Positions 48,787-57,211 of a stretch of 64,000 nt of DNA are shown here, piece by piece. The notes below the pieces were generated by a model. That model had not been told where the DNA came from. It was given only the letters and a program-made list of their open reading frames with translations, and ran no database searches. The position numbers were made by a program, and so were the translations under genes. The first letter of the stretch is position 1. Every line of letters begins with the position of its first letter. Source of the DNA: Pseudomonas sp. K2I15 (GTDB lineage: Bacteria; Pseudomonadota; Gammaproteobacteria; Pseudomonadales; Pseudomonadaceae); contig NZ_NIXO01000002.1 of NCBI RefSeq assembly GCF_002204795.1, forward strand, positions 124,001 to 188,000, written 5' to 3'.

Positions 48787-49994
48787 TCGGCGCCCCGCAG
48801 TTTGCCGCAGGCGACGGCGATACGGCGCCCGGCCTCGGCCACACTGTCGGTCGCCGTGGCGATGGACAGGCGAAACCACGGCGACAGGCCGTAGGCACTG
48901 CCGGCTACACCGGCTACGCCCTCCTCCAACAAATAAGCCACCACATCACCATCATCCTTCAGGCGTTGACCATCCGGACGATAACGGCCGAGCAAACCGG
49001 CGCAGCGCACAAATACGAAGAAGCCGCCCTGGGGTTCGAGCACTTCCAGCCCGTCGACGGTACCCAGCGCCATCATCAGCAGGTCCCGGCGCAGTTGATA
49101 GGCCGCCACCTGTTCGGCCAAAAAGCCCAGCCCGCCGGTGAATGCGGCCAATGCGGCGGCCTGCCCGACGGAAGACGCACCGGAGGTGGATTGCGATTGC
49201 ACCACCGCCATTGCGTTGGTCAGGGTTTGCGGCCCGGCACCGAAACCGATGCGCCAGCCGGTCATGGCGTAGGTCTTGGACACGCCGCCCACCAGCAGGC
49301 AACGGTCCTGCAAATCCGGCGTGACGTTCAGCAGGTTCTGGGCCGGGCGACCGTCGAAGCGAATGTGTTCGTAGAGTTCATCCAGCAGCACAAGTACCTG
49401 CGGGTGGCGACGCAGCACCTCGGCCAGCGCCTGTAATTCAGCCTCGCTATAGACGGCGCCGCTCGGGTTACCCGGACCGTTAAGGATCAGCCAGCGGGTG
49501 CGTTCATTGATGTGTTGCTCCAGTTGGGCCGGCAGCAGCTTGCAGCCCTGCGCCAACCCGCACTCGATAAACACCGGTTCGCCACCGTTGAAACGTACGC
49601 TGTCGGGAAATGACGGCCAGTACGGCGTCGGCACCAGCACTTGATCGCCGTCGTCGAGGGTGGCGGCGAAGGCGTTGAAGATGATCTGTTTCGCACCGTT
49701 GGCAATCACGATGTTGGGCAGCGAATAGTCCAGGTGGTTTTCTTCGGCCAGCTTGCGCTGCACCGCCACGCGCAAGGCTTTTACCCCGGGTGTCGGCGTG
49801 TATTTGGTGGCGCCCGCGGCGATGGCTGCGTAGGCGGCTTGCTTGATGTGGTCCGGGGTGTCGAAGTCCGGCTCGCCGGTGGTCAGGTCAAGAATGTCGC
49901 GGCCAGCGTCACGCAGCTCCGTGGCGCGGGATTTGGCGGCGGCGTTGGCCGACAGCGACACGCGCTGCACGCGCTTGGACAGGCGAACGGTCAT
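48783..49994 (-). CDS. Class I/II pyridoxal-phosphate aminotransferase
   Basis: 403-aa fold-type I aminotransferase of the aspartate-aminotransferase I-gamma group. LDLTTGEPDFDTPDHIKQAA, TKYTPTPGVKALRVAV, NGAKQIIFNAFAATL, PTPYWPSFPDSVRFNGGEP, LILNGPGNPSGAVYSEAEL, LDELYEH and the PLP lysine in VGGVSKTYAMTGWRIGFG are all present. In context it would convert the imported sulfur amino acid to its 2-oxo acid, or cysteine to 3-mercaptopyruvate; the substrate is inferred. It overlaps both neighbours by 4 bp (permease downstream, FAD oxidase upstream), so it is firmly in the operon. Confidence 0.92.
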   Translation of the reverse strand: MTVRLSKRVQRVSLSANAAAKSRATELRDAGRDILDLTTGEPDFDTPDHIKQAAYAAIAAGATKYTPTPGVKALRVAVQRKLAEENHLDYSLPNIVIANGAKQIIFNAFAATLDDGDQVLVPTPYWPSFPDSVRFNGGEPVFIECGLAQGCKLLPAQLEQHINERTRWLILNGPGNPSGAVYSEAELQALAEVLRRHPQVLVLLDELYEHIRFDGRPAQNLLNVTPDLQDRCLLVGGVSKTYAMTGWRIGFGAGPQTLTNAMAVVQSQSTSGASSVGQAAALAAFTGGLGFLAEQVAAYQLRRDLLMMALGTVDGLEVLEPQGGFFVFVRCAGLLGRYRPDGQRLKDDGDVVAYLLEEGVAGVAGSAYGLSPWFRLSIATATDSVAEAGRRIAVACGKLRGAE

Positions 49995-51412
49995 GGCTGC
50001 ACCTCCAGGACTTTGCCCGGGTTGAGCAGGTTTTTAGGGTCGAGGGCACGCTTGATGCGGCGCATCAGGTCCAGCTCCACCGGGCTTTTGTAGCGGCCCA
50101 GCAGGCCAACCTTGCGCTGGCCAATCCCGTGTTCGGCGCTGATGGAGCCGCCGTGGACGTGGGCGCTGTCGTGCACCAGCAAACTCAGTTCGGCGTAGTT
50201 ACGCATGTGCTCATCCACCGAGGAGCCCAGCGGATGAGCGACGTTGTAATGCAGGTTGCCGTCCCCCAAGTGCCCGAACGTGAAGTTGCGCACCCCGGGA
50301 AAATTCACCTGCAACAGCGCATCGGTATGGGCCACGAAGGCGACGACCTGCGAGATCGGCACCGAGATATCGTGCTTCATATTGCGCCCGGCGCGCTTCT
50401 GCGCCTCGCTCATGTTTTCGCGCAGCAGCCACAGGGCTTCGCTTTGCGCCAGGCTTTCGGCGATCAGGGCGTCGGCCAGCAATGACTGTTCGAAGGCTTC
50501 ACCGAGGACGGTTTCGAAGGCTTCGCGGGCGTGGGTTTCGCCGTGGTTATCCGACAGCTCCAGCAAGGCAAACCAGGGCTGGCTGGCCTTCAGGAACGGT
50601 TGCGGGCCTTCGGGAAATTGCTCGCGCAATAACGCCAGGCAATCGGCGCTGAGCAATTCGAATGCGGTGAGGTTGGCGCCAAAACCGGCGCGGGCGTGGG
50701 ACAGGAACGCCACCGCCTGGGCCAGCTCATCAAACGCCAGCAACGCGGTGGCCTGGGCCTTGGGCAGCGGGAACAGCTTCAGGGTCGCGGCGGTGATAAT
50801 GCCGAGGGTGCCTTCACTGCCGACGTACAAATCCCGCAGGTCGTAGCCGGTGTTGTCCTTGCGCAAACCGCGCAGGCCGTTCCAGATTTCGCCTTCGGCG
50901 GTGACCACTTCCAGGCCCAGGGTCAGCTCGCGGGTATTGCCATAACGCAGTACGGCAGTACCGCCGGCATTGGTGCCGAGGTTACCGCCAATGGTGCAAC
51001 TGCCTTCGGCGCCGAGGCTCAGCGGAAACAGGCGACCGGCTTCGCGGGCCACGTCCTGGATGTTTTGCAGGATGCAGCCGGCTTCGACGGTCAGGGTGTC
51101 GTTGTCGGTATCGATCACGCGTACCCGGTTCATTCGGTCGAGCAACAGCAATACCGCACGGCCACTGGCATCCGGCGTCGCACCTGCCATCAAGCCGGTG
51201 TTGCCGCCCTGGACGACAATGGGTGCCTCGAGGGCCACACACGCACGCACCACGGCGGCGACTTCTTCGGTAGTGGCCGGGTGCACCACGGCGATCACCT
51301 GGCCGGTGTAGCGGCCTTGTTTGTCGGTGAGGTACTGGGCCGCCTCGTCACTGCGCTGCACATGGGCGGCGCCGAGCAGTTGTTGCAGGGTGGCGAATAG
51401 CGGTTCACTCAT
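49991..51412 (-). CDS. FAD-linked 2-hydroxyacid oxidase/dehydrogenase (GlcD/D-LDH type)
   Basis: 473-aa PCMH-type flavoprotein related to GlcD and D-2-hydroxyglutarate or D-lactate dehydrogenases. The FAD domain has VVHPATTEEVAAVVRACVALEAPIVVQGGNTGLMAGATPD and GAEGSCTIGGNLGTNAGGTAVLRYGNTRELTLGLEVV; the cap domain ends with HLGDGNLHYNV, HGGSISAEHGIGQRK and LDPKNLLNPGKVL. These enzymes oxidise 2-hydroxy acids to 2-oxo acids, so 3-mercaptolactate or a similar thio-hydroxyacid is a plausible substrate (inference). The start at 51412 overlaps the stop of the upstream binding-protein gene by 8 bp. Confidence 0.9.
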   Translation of the reverse strand: MSEPLFATLQQLLGAAHVQRSDEAAQYLTDKQGRYTGQVIAVVHPATTEEVAAVVRACVALEAPIVVQGGNTGLMAGATPDASGRAVLLLLDRMNRVRVIDTDNDTLTVEAGCILQNIQDVAREAGRLFPLSLGAEGSCTIGGNLGTNAGGTAVLRYGNTRELTLGLEVVTAEGEIWNGLRGLRKDNTGYDLRDLYVGSEGTLGIITAATLKLFPLPKAQATALLAFDELAQAVAFLSHARAGFGANLTAFELLSADCLALLREQFPEGPQPFLKASQPWFALLELSDNHGETHAREAFETVLGEAFEQSLLADALIAESLAQSEALWLLRENMSEAQKRAGRNMKHDISVPISQVVAFVAHTDALLQVNFPGVRNFTFGHLGDGNLHYNVAHPLGSSVDEHMRNYAELSLLVHDSAHVHGGSISAEHGIGQRKVGLLGRYKSPVELDLMRRIKRALDPKNLLNPGKVLEVQP

Positions 51413-52211
51413 GGCTGTACTGCTCGTGCAGATCACGCAGGGCTTGGGACGGCGGCATGCCGGTGCGTTCGCCCAAGGCGATCAACCAGCCGCTGCGATG
51501 CCAGTCGCGCACGATGGCGTCGAGTTTGGCCTGGGTGTCGTGCTCGCCCTTGCGGACCCAGATCACGGATTTGGACGGGATCAAATCCCCCGGCAACGGG
51601 ATCTCGTAACCGGACCATTCGGCATCGTCCAGCAGCGCGTGCATGGTCGGGCTGACGTGCACTGCCGCCACGCAGCCATTGCCGCGCAACGACAGCAAAG
51701 ATTCGGATTGGCTGCGGAACGCCTTGATCTGCGCGCCGTAGGTTTCCTGCAGCGGCTTGATGAAGTTGCTGCCCTGGGACACGTACACCGGCTTGTCTTT
51801 AAGGTCGGCCCACTGGGTGATGCCGGCGCCCTTACGGATCAGCGCCGCGCCGCCGACTTCTTCATAGGGCGTGGGTACATAGTCGAGAATCTCGGCGCGC
51901 TCGTCGGTGTACTGCATATTGGCGATCAGCACGTCGACCTTGCCCTGTTGCAGGAACTGCACGCGGTTCGGCGCCAGTACCGAGACGGTCTTGGTCTCCA
52001 CACCCAGCGCCTGGCCGAGGCCCTTGGCCAGTTCGACGTTATAGCCCAGGTGTTCGCCGGTCTTGGGGTCGAGGGTGCCAAACGGCGGGCCGCTGAGAAT
52101 CACGCCGACGCTGATGGCGTGGCGTTGCTGGATCTTGTCGAGGGTAGCGTCGGCGTGGGCCAGGCTTGCGCACAAGGCCAGGCCGAGAACGCTCAGGGTG
52201 TTCAATCTCAT
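51405..52211 (-). CDS. Periplasmic amino-acid-type solute-binding protein (copy 2)
   Basis: 268-aa family 3 extracellular binding protein. The signal peptide is MRLNTLSVLGLALCASLAHA before DATLDKIQQRH. VGVILSGPPFG, GYNVELAKGLGQALGV, NRVQFLQQGKVDVLIANM and WADLKDKPVYVSQGS are family segments. At the ligand site of the second lobe it reads RGNGCVAAVH, where most family members have a D-A-V-x-x-D pattern that holds the amino group. Paralogue of the protein at 52214, which lies 2 bp upstream. The pair could bind oxidised and reduced, or D and L, forms of one ligand (inference). Confidence 0.9.
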   Translation of the reverse strand: MRLNTLSVLGLALCASLAHADATLDKIQQRHAISVGVILSGPPFGTLDPKTGEHLGYNVELAKGLGQALGVETKTVSVLAPNRVQFLQQGKVDVLIANMQYTDERAEILDYVPTPYEEVGGAALIRKGAGITQWADLKDKPVYVSQGSNFIKPLQETYGAQIKAFRSQSESLLSLRGNGCVAAVHVSPTMHALLDDAEWSGYEIPLPGDLIPSKSVIWVRKGEHDTQAKLDAIVRDWHRSGWLIALGERTGMPPSQALRDLHEQYSHE

Positions 52212-52213
52212 GC

Positions 52214-53050
52214 TCAGGCGCCCTTGAACTGTTTCTGCAATTCCACCAGCGCCGGGGAAGCCGGGGTGATGTGGTTGCGGGTCTGGGCTTCGATCAGCCA
52301 GCCGCTGCGGTGCAGCTCCTTGACGATCGGGTCGAGTTTGGCCTGGGTGTCACCCTCGCCGCGACGGGTCCAGATCACCGACGGTGCCGGGTTCAGTTCG
52401 GGGCTGATGGTGCGGTAGTCTTTCCATTCAGCGCTGTCGTTGATCAGCGGGTTGACCAGGGTTGAGTCATGCACGGCGGCGACGCAGTTGTTGCCGCGCA
52501 GGGCCAGCAGGGATTCGGAGGAGCTTTTGAACGCTTTGATCTGCGCGCCCAGTTCGGTCAGCGGCTTCACGTAGCTGCTGCCTTGGGAGGTGCACACCGG
52601 CTGGTCCTTGAGGTCTGCCCAACGGGTGATCTTGCTGTCCTTGAGTACCGCTGCGGTGCCGCCGACCCTGTAGAACGGTGTTGGCACGAAGCCGAGGATC
52701 TCGCCGCGCTCGACGGTCCATTCCATATTGGCGATCAGCAGGTCGACCTTGCCCTGTTGCAGGAACTGCACGCGGTTGGCCGGCAGTACCGGCACCAATT
52801 GCACTTCGGCACCCAACTGACGGCCCAGCTCGTTGGCCAGGTCGACGTTCAAGCCCTTGGGCTTCTGGGTGGTGGGGTCGATGCCGCCAAACGGCCCGCC
52901 GGAGAGCAGCACGCCGACCACCAGCACATGGCGCTGCTGGATCTTGTCCAGGGTCGCATCGGCCTGAGCCACCGCGCTGCCGCCCAGGGCGATCAACGCG
53001 CCCAGGACCACAGGCAACCTTCGTTTTACCGCCGCGCGCACAAAACCCAT
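52214..53050 (-). CDS. Periplasmic amino-acid-type solute-binding protein (copy 1)
   Basis: 278-aa family 3 binding protein, first gene of the operon. The start at 53050 has GGGGGAG upstream and gives a signal peptide MGFVRAAVKRRLPVVLGALIALGGSAVAQA. The mature protein begins DATLDKIQQRHVLVVGVLLSGGPFGG and is clearly homologous to copy 2 throughout (NRVQFLQQGKVDLLIANM, LPANRVQF, ALRGNNCVAAVH). It has an additional Cys (QPVCTSQGSS). It shares the unusual CVAAVH ligand-lobe segment. The promoter lies in the 241-bp gap shared with the LysR gene. Confidence 0.9.
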   Translation of the reverse strand: MGFVRAAVKRRLPVVLGALIALGGSAVAQADATLDKIQQRHVLVVGVLLSGGPFGGIDPTTQKPKGLNVDLANELGRQLGAEVQLVPVLPANRVQFLQQGKVDLLIANMEWTVERGEILGFVPTPFYRVGGTAAVLKDSKITRWADLKDQPVCTSQGSSYVKPLTELGAQIKAFKSSSESLLALRGNNCVAAVHDSTLVNPLINDSAEWKDYRTISPELNPAPSVIWTRRGEGDTQAKLDPIVKELHRSGWLIEAQTRNHITPASPALVELQKQFKGA

Positions 53051-53159
53051 GGAACTCCCCCTCATTAGTGATCGGCGTACCCCGACCTGATGTGGGGGCA
53101 TGCTAGGGAGAGTGCCGGGCTAACGGAAATTCAAATATCTCATATCGTTATAACTTCCC

Positions 53160-53191
53160 GTATATGGACGACCTCGTTTTTGGCCATATAC
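53160..53191. promoter_or_regulatory. Perfect 8-bp dyad in the LysR/operon divergent promoter
   Basis: GTATATGG (53160-53167) and CCATATAC (53184-53191) are exact complements, centres 24 bp apart. It lies about 110 bp upstream of the binding-protein start and 100 bp upstream of lysR. Sites of this kind in divergent promoters usually bind the adjacent LysR regulator; other AT-rich sequence fills 53128-53160. Confidence 0.5.
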
Positions 53192-53230
53192 TCGCAATCA
53201 TTAGCTCCCGCAAAAATCCGGCGCGACAAC

Positions 53231-53244
53231 ACATAAATATATGT
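53231..53244. promoter_or_regulatory. Short palindrome close to the LysR start
   Basis: ACATA-AATA-TATGT is a perfect 5-bp dyad 48 bp before the chosen lysR start. Size and AT content fit a LysR-type T-N11-A box, possibly for autorepression. Confidence 0.4.
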
Positions 53245-53291
53245 AATGTTTATCTTCGCACCCTTGATATAAAAATTGCCCTGGAATGGCC

Positions 53292-54152
53292 ATGTCGACC
53301 CTCGATCTTGAACTGCTCCGCACCTTTATCGCCGTGGTCGACCACCACAGCTTCGCCGAAGCCGGCACCCACCTGGCCCGCACACAATCCTCTGTCACCC
53401 AGCATATGCAGCGCCTGGAGCAACAAGTGGGCGTCAGCCTGTTTGAAAAACGCGGCCGGCAAAAACAGCTGACGGAGCCGGGCTTGCAGCTGTTGCGGCA
53501 TGCGCGGCAGATGCTGTCACTGAATGACGATGCGCTTAACTCCCTGCGCGAAAGCAGCCTCAGCGGCGTGCTGCGCATCGGCTCGCCCCACGACATCGCC
53601 GACACCATCCTGCCGCCGATCCTCAGCCACATCGCCCGCTCGGCGCCGCGCCTACGCCTGGAAATCGACGTGGGCCGCAGCCCGTTCCTGATGGATGATT
53701 TGCACCGAGGCAAGGTCGACATGGTGATTTCCACCCGCGCAGACGCCAACCTTGAAGGCTTTGCGTTGCGCACCTCGCCGGTGTGGTGGATTTGTTCGGC
53801 GCAATACATTCACTCGCCGAGCGAGCCGCTGCCATTGATTCTGGTGGATGAGCCGAGCATCTATCGGCGTTATGCGCTGGAGGCGCTGGAACGCGCGAAC
53901 ATCCCATGGAGGCAGGCGTATCTGGCGTCGAACCTGATCGGGATCAAGGCGGCAACCCGCGCAGGGCTGGGCGTGACCCCACGGAGCATGGAAATGCTCG
54001 GGCCGGACATGCGGGTATTGGGGGAGAACGATGGGCTGCCGAGGATGCCGGAGGTGACGTATTACCTGTGGATCCGCCCGAACACGGCGAACCCGATTGC
54101 GCGCAAGGCTTATGATTTGATCAGGGCCAGCCAGGGGCTGGCACTGGGGTAA
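53292..54152 (+). CDS. LysR family regulator of the organosulfur operon
   Basis: 286-aa LTTR. The HTH is at residues ~1-62 (LDLELLRTFIAVVDHHSFAEAGTHLARTQSSVTQHMQRLEQQVGVSLFEKRGRQKQLTEPG). The effector domain follows (LRIGSPHDIADTILPPILSHIARSAPRLRLEID). It is divergent from the ten-gene operon, sharing its promoter region, so it most likely controls that operon in response to a pathway intermediate. Two ATGs are six bases apart; I take 53292 because the GGA site is 6 bp upstream of it and abuts the ATG at 53286. Convergent with dnaQ, with 3 bp between the stops. Confidence 0.9.
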   Translation: MSTLDLELLRTFIAVVDHHSFAEAGTHLARTQSSVTQHMQRLEQQVGVSLFEKRGRQKQLTEPGLQLLRHARQMLSLNDDALNSLRESSLSGVLRIGSPHDIADTILPPILSHIARSAPRLRLEIDVGRSPFLMDDLHRGKVDMVISTRADANLEGFALRTSPVWWICSAQYIHSPSEPLPLILVDEPSIYRRYALEALERANIPWRQAYLASNLIGIKAATRAGLGVTPRSMEMLGPDMRVLGENDGLPRMPEVTYYLWIRPNTANPIARKAYDLIRASQGLALG

Positions 54153-54155
54153 CGG

Positions 54156-54902
54156 TTATTGCTGGGTCAATTGGGTCCACAGCGCCGGGGCACCGGCAGA
54201 TTTTGCGATCGCCTCAAGGCGCTCCGCATGTTCGATCATGTCCTGCTCGCTGGCACGAATGATCGCCGTCGGCTGCCGATCCGCTGGCAGGCGGCGGATT
54301 TCCGAAGGACGATTGCCCGAGCCTTCTGCCGAACCGTTGCCGTCCGAGGCGTTGCCGGCCAGGGAGAGGCTGGTCTGGCCGCCGGTCATGGTCAGGTAAA
54401 CGTCGGCGAGAATCTCGGAGTCGAGCAAGGCGCCGTGGAGTTCACGGCCGGAGTTGTCGACGCCATAGCGTTTGCACAAGGCATCGAGGCTGTTGCGCTG
54501 GCCCGGGTGACGCTCACGGGCCATCATCAAGGTATCGAGGATCGAGCAGTGCCGGGTGATGTCAGCCCGGTCAGTTGCGCCCATCAGTGCGAATTCGTTG
54601 TTGATGAAGCCAACGTCGAACGCCGCGTTATGGATGATCAGTTGTGCGCCGTTGATGAACTCGAAGAACTCATCGGCCACTTCGGCAAAACGCGGCTTGC
54701 CCACCAGGAATTCGTTGGTGATGCCGTGGACGCCGATGGCGCCTTCGTCACTTTCCCGATCCGGTTGCAGGTAGACGTGGAAGTGCCGGCCGGTGAGGCG
54801 GCGCCCCATCAGTTCGACACAGCCGATTTCAATGATCCGGTGGCCGTCGGTCACCGGCATGCCGGTGGTTTCGGTATCGAGTACAACAGATCGGATGGCC
54901 AT
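54156..54902 (-). CDS. dnaQ: DNA polymerase III epsilon subunit (3'-5' exonuclease)
   Basis: 248-aa proofreading subunit of the replicative polymerase. The exonuclease motifs are VLDTETTGM (ExoI, with Asp and Glu), GAIGVHGITNEFL, IIHNAAFDVGFIN (ExoII) and HGALLDSEILADVY (ExoIII, His and Asp). The C-terminal ~75 residues are the flexible linker and alpha-binding tail. The order dnaQ-rnhA-methyltransferase-gloB-mltD is conserved in Pseudomonas. It is 64 bp downstream of rnhA on the same strand, probably co-transcribed. Confidence 0.96.
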   Translation of the reverse strand: MAIRSVVLDTETTGMPVTDGHRIIEIGCVELMGRRLTGRHFHVYLQPDRESDEGAIGVHGITNEFLVGKPRFAEVADEFFEFINGAQLIIHNAAFDVGFINNEFALMGATDRADITRHCSILDTLMMARERHPGQRNSLDALCKRYGVDNSGRELHGALLDSEILADVYLTMTGGQTSLSLAGNASDGNGSAEGSGNRPSEIRRLPADRQPTAIIRASEQDMIEHAERLEAIAKSAGAPALWTQLTQQ

Positions 54903-54966
54903 CAGGGTTCAGCTCTCAACGGTTTGGTACATTTCAAGGGGCGGGATCTTAACACGTCAACCGGCA

Positions 54967-55419
54967 TCAGCTCTGCTTGTAGCCGCGCACTTCATCCACA
55001 CCGCGGTTGGCCAGTTGGTCGGCCCGCTCGTTGCCGTGATGGCCGATATGCCCGCGCACCCATTTCCAGGTGATGTTGTGGCGGTTGCATTGCTCATCGA
55101 GCAACTGCCACAGGTCGGCGTTTTTCACCGGCTCCTTGGCGGCGGTTTTCCAGCCGCGCTTCTTCCAATTGACCATCCACTCGTTGATGCCCTTCATCAC
55201 GTATTGGGAGTCGGTTACCAGCAACACGTCGCAACGACGCTTGAGCTCTTCAAGGCCACGGATCGCGCCCATCAGCTCCATGCGGTTGTTGGTGGTGTTG
55301 GCTTCGCCGCCCCACAGCTCCTTCTCCACGCCCTTGCACACCAGCAAAGCGCCCCATCCGCCGGGGCCCGGGTTGCCCTTGCAGGCGCCATCGGTGAAGA
55401 GTTCTACGCTATCGGTCAT
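54967..55419 (-). CDS. rnhA: Ribonuclease HI
   Basis: 150-aa RNase HI, which cuts RNA in RNA-DNA hybrids. The acidic catalytic set is intact: [16 protein letters not shown] (D10 equivalent), NRMELMGA (E48), [12 protein letters not shown] (D70) and [12 protein letters not shown] (D134). The start at 55419 matches the family; in-frame ATGs upstream would add 10-19 residues that look like leader. It is 102 bp downstream of the methyltransferase gene and upstream of dnaQ. Confidence 0.96.
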   Translation of the reverse strand: MTDSVELFTDGACKGNPGPGGWGALLVCKGVEKELWGGEANTTNNRMELMGAIRGLEELKRRCDVLLVTDSQYVMKGINEWMVNWKKRGWKTAAKEPVKNADLWQLLDEQCNRHNITWKWVRGHIGHHGNERADQLANRGVDEVRGYKQS

Positions 55420-55521
55420 TTCACTATCCATTAAAGCGGGATCCATCAAAGCGGGTTGCCGATAATCGACCGACAAAGGCCCGAGGTCGAGAGGCTCGAC
55501 CTGAAATCAAAAAGGTATTTT

Positions 55522-56280
55522 TTACTGTTCGCTCTGCTTGCGATTGACCTTGGCCATCGGCATCGGCACCAGCTTGCCCATCGGCTCGCGGCGTACCTGA
55601 CGCACCGGGCGCAGGCCAACGACGATCTTGCGCGCCACCAACAAGTAGAAACCACCGCCAGACAATTGCCAGGCACCGGCCCTGCGTTCCCAGCCGGCCA
55701 GGCGGCCCTGCCACTTGGCGGACGCAAGCGGCGGACGATAGCACCCGAAGCGGCGTTTCTCCAGCGCAAAGCCCAGCAGGTTCAACCAGTCGCCCACGCG
55801 CGACGGCGAGATACAGCGCGCCTGGCGCAGCGCGTCATGGGCGAACACATGGCGCAAACCCCAACTGCTCCAGGGGTTGATGCCGATGATCAGCAAATGG
55901 CCACCTGGGCGCACACTGCTCGCGGCTTCGCGCAGCAACCCATGGGGCGACAGGCAGAAATCCAGGCCATGCTGCAACACCACCACGTCGGCGGCATGCT
56001 CGCTCAACGGCCAGGCCTGCTCCTCGCAAACAATCTCCACCCCCGGCAACGGCGCCCCCAGGCGCACATTGCGTTGCACCTGAGGTGCCGACGGCGGGGT
56101 TTGTGCCGACGGGCCGTAATGCACCAGGTAACCACCAAAGAACCGGCCCAGCTCGTCTTCGAGCATGCGCCGTTCTTCATCCAGCAAAAATTGCCCGATA
56201 GGCCCGGACAGCCATTCACGGGCGGCACTGATCAGTGCCAGCCACTCGGGATCGGCCTGGGCGAACGCTTTATCAGTCAT
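55522..56280 (-). CDS. Class I SAM-dependent methyltransferase
   Basis: 252-aa protein of the methyltransf_11 type found beside rnhA and gloB in Pseudomonas and E. coli (YafS-like). Motif I is degenerate; the recognisable core is [52 protein letters not shown] (post-motif and motif IV/V). The C-terminus is basic ([17 protein letters not shown]). The start at 56280 has GGAG upstream. It is divergent from gloB by 65 bp. The substrate is unknown; the missing glycine-rich motif I means activity is not certain. Confidence 0.85.
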   Translation of the reverse strand: MTDKAFAQADPEWLALISAAREWLSGPIGQFLLDEERRMLEDELGRFFGGYLVHYGPSAQTPPSAPQVQRNVRLGAPLPGVEIVCEEQAWPLSEHAADVVVLQHGLDFCLSPHGLLREAASSVRPGGHLLIIGINPWSSWGLRHVFAHDALRQARCISPSRVGDWLNLLGFALEKRRFGCYRPPLASAKWQGRLAGWERRAGAWQLSGGGFYLLVARKIVVGLRPVRQVRREPMGKLVPMPMAKVNRKQSEQ

Positions 56281-56345
56281 TGCATTCTCCAACTCGCCAA
56301 GAAGTTCTAAGATGCACCAATGTGTTCAGCTTGGCGAATCAAAGA

Positions 56346-57113
56346 ATGATACAGATCAGTGCCCTGCCCGCCTTCACCGATAACTACATCTGGTTGTTAC
56401 AGGATCAGCCGAACAAGCGCTGCGCAGTGGTCGATCCCGGCGATGCCGCGCCCGTGCTGGCCTGGCTCCAGCAGCACCCCGACTGGAGCCTCAGCGACAT
56501 CCTGGTGACTCACCATCACCATGATCATGTCGGCGGCGTCGAGCAACTTAAAAGTGTTTCAGGCGCCAGGGTCTACGGCCCGGCGAATGAAAAGATCCCG
56601 GCGCGCGATGTTGCCCTCCAGGATAACGACCGCATCAATGTGCTGGGCTGGGACTTCGAGGTGTTTGCCGTACCCGGTCACACCCTCGGCCATATCGCCT
56701 TTTATCACCAGGGCGTGCTGTTTTGTGGCGACACCCTGTTCGCCGCCGGTTGTGGCCGGCTGTTCGAAGGCACTCCACAACAAATGCACACCTCGCTGGA
56801 ACGCCTGGCGGCACTGCCGGCGAACACGCTGGTGTACTGCACCCATGAATACACACAAAGCAACCTGAAATTCGCCCAGGCCGTGGAACCGCATAACGCG
56901 GATATCGCCGAACGGGTAGAGAACGTGCGGCAACTGCGGGCCAACGGCGAGATTACGTTGCCTTCGACCCTGGCCCTGGAAAAACTCACAAATCCTTTTC
57001 TGCGGACCTCTGAAACATCCGTTAAAGAAAAAGCGGACGAACGGAATGGTCGGGATAACAGGGCCGGGAGCGAGGTATTTGCTAGCTTGAGGTCGTGGAA
57101 AGATACGTTCTAA
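56346..57113 (+). CDS. gloB: Hydroxyacylglutathione hydrolase (glyoxalase II)
   Basis: 255-aa metallo-beta-lactamase-fold enzyme that hydrolyses S-D-lactoylglutathione to D-lactate and glutathione. It begins [18 protein letters not shown], and the binuclear metal site includes [43 protein letters not shown] and [13 protein letters not shown]. The substrate tail residues NPFLRT are near the C-terminus. The start at 56346 is where family members start; longer readings enter the divergent promoter. Normal length. Confidence 0.96.
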   Translation: MIQISALPAFTDNYIWLLQDQPNKRCAVVDPGDAAPVLAWLQQHPDWSLSDILVTHHHHDHVGGVEQLKSVSGARVYGPANEKIPARDVALQDNDRINVLGWDFEVFAVPGHTLGHIAFYHQGVLFCGDTLFAAGCGRLFEGTPQQMHTSLERLAALPANTLVYCTHEYTQSNLKFAQAVEPHNADIAERVENVRQLRANGEITLPSTLALEKLTNPFLRTSETSVKEKADERNGRDNRAGSEVFASLRSWKDTF

Positions 57114-57146
57114 GCGCGCGAAATTTAGTACGTAATTTCTGAATGG

Positions 57147-57175
57147 TTGACCGCAACCAAAGCGCTTTCTAGAAT
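57147..57175 (+). promoter_or_regulatory. Sigma-70 promoter of mltD
   Basis: TTGACC (57147-57152), a 17-bp spacer and TAGAAT (57170-57175) match the -35 and -10 consensus in five of six positions each. It lies 36 bp upstream of the mltD ATG, right after gloB. Confidence 0.7.
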
Positions 57176-57211
57176 CGCCCGACATTTTTGCCCGGAACTT
57201 ACTTCCAGCCA

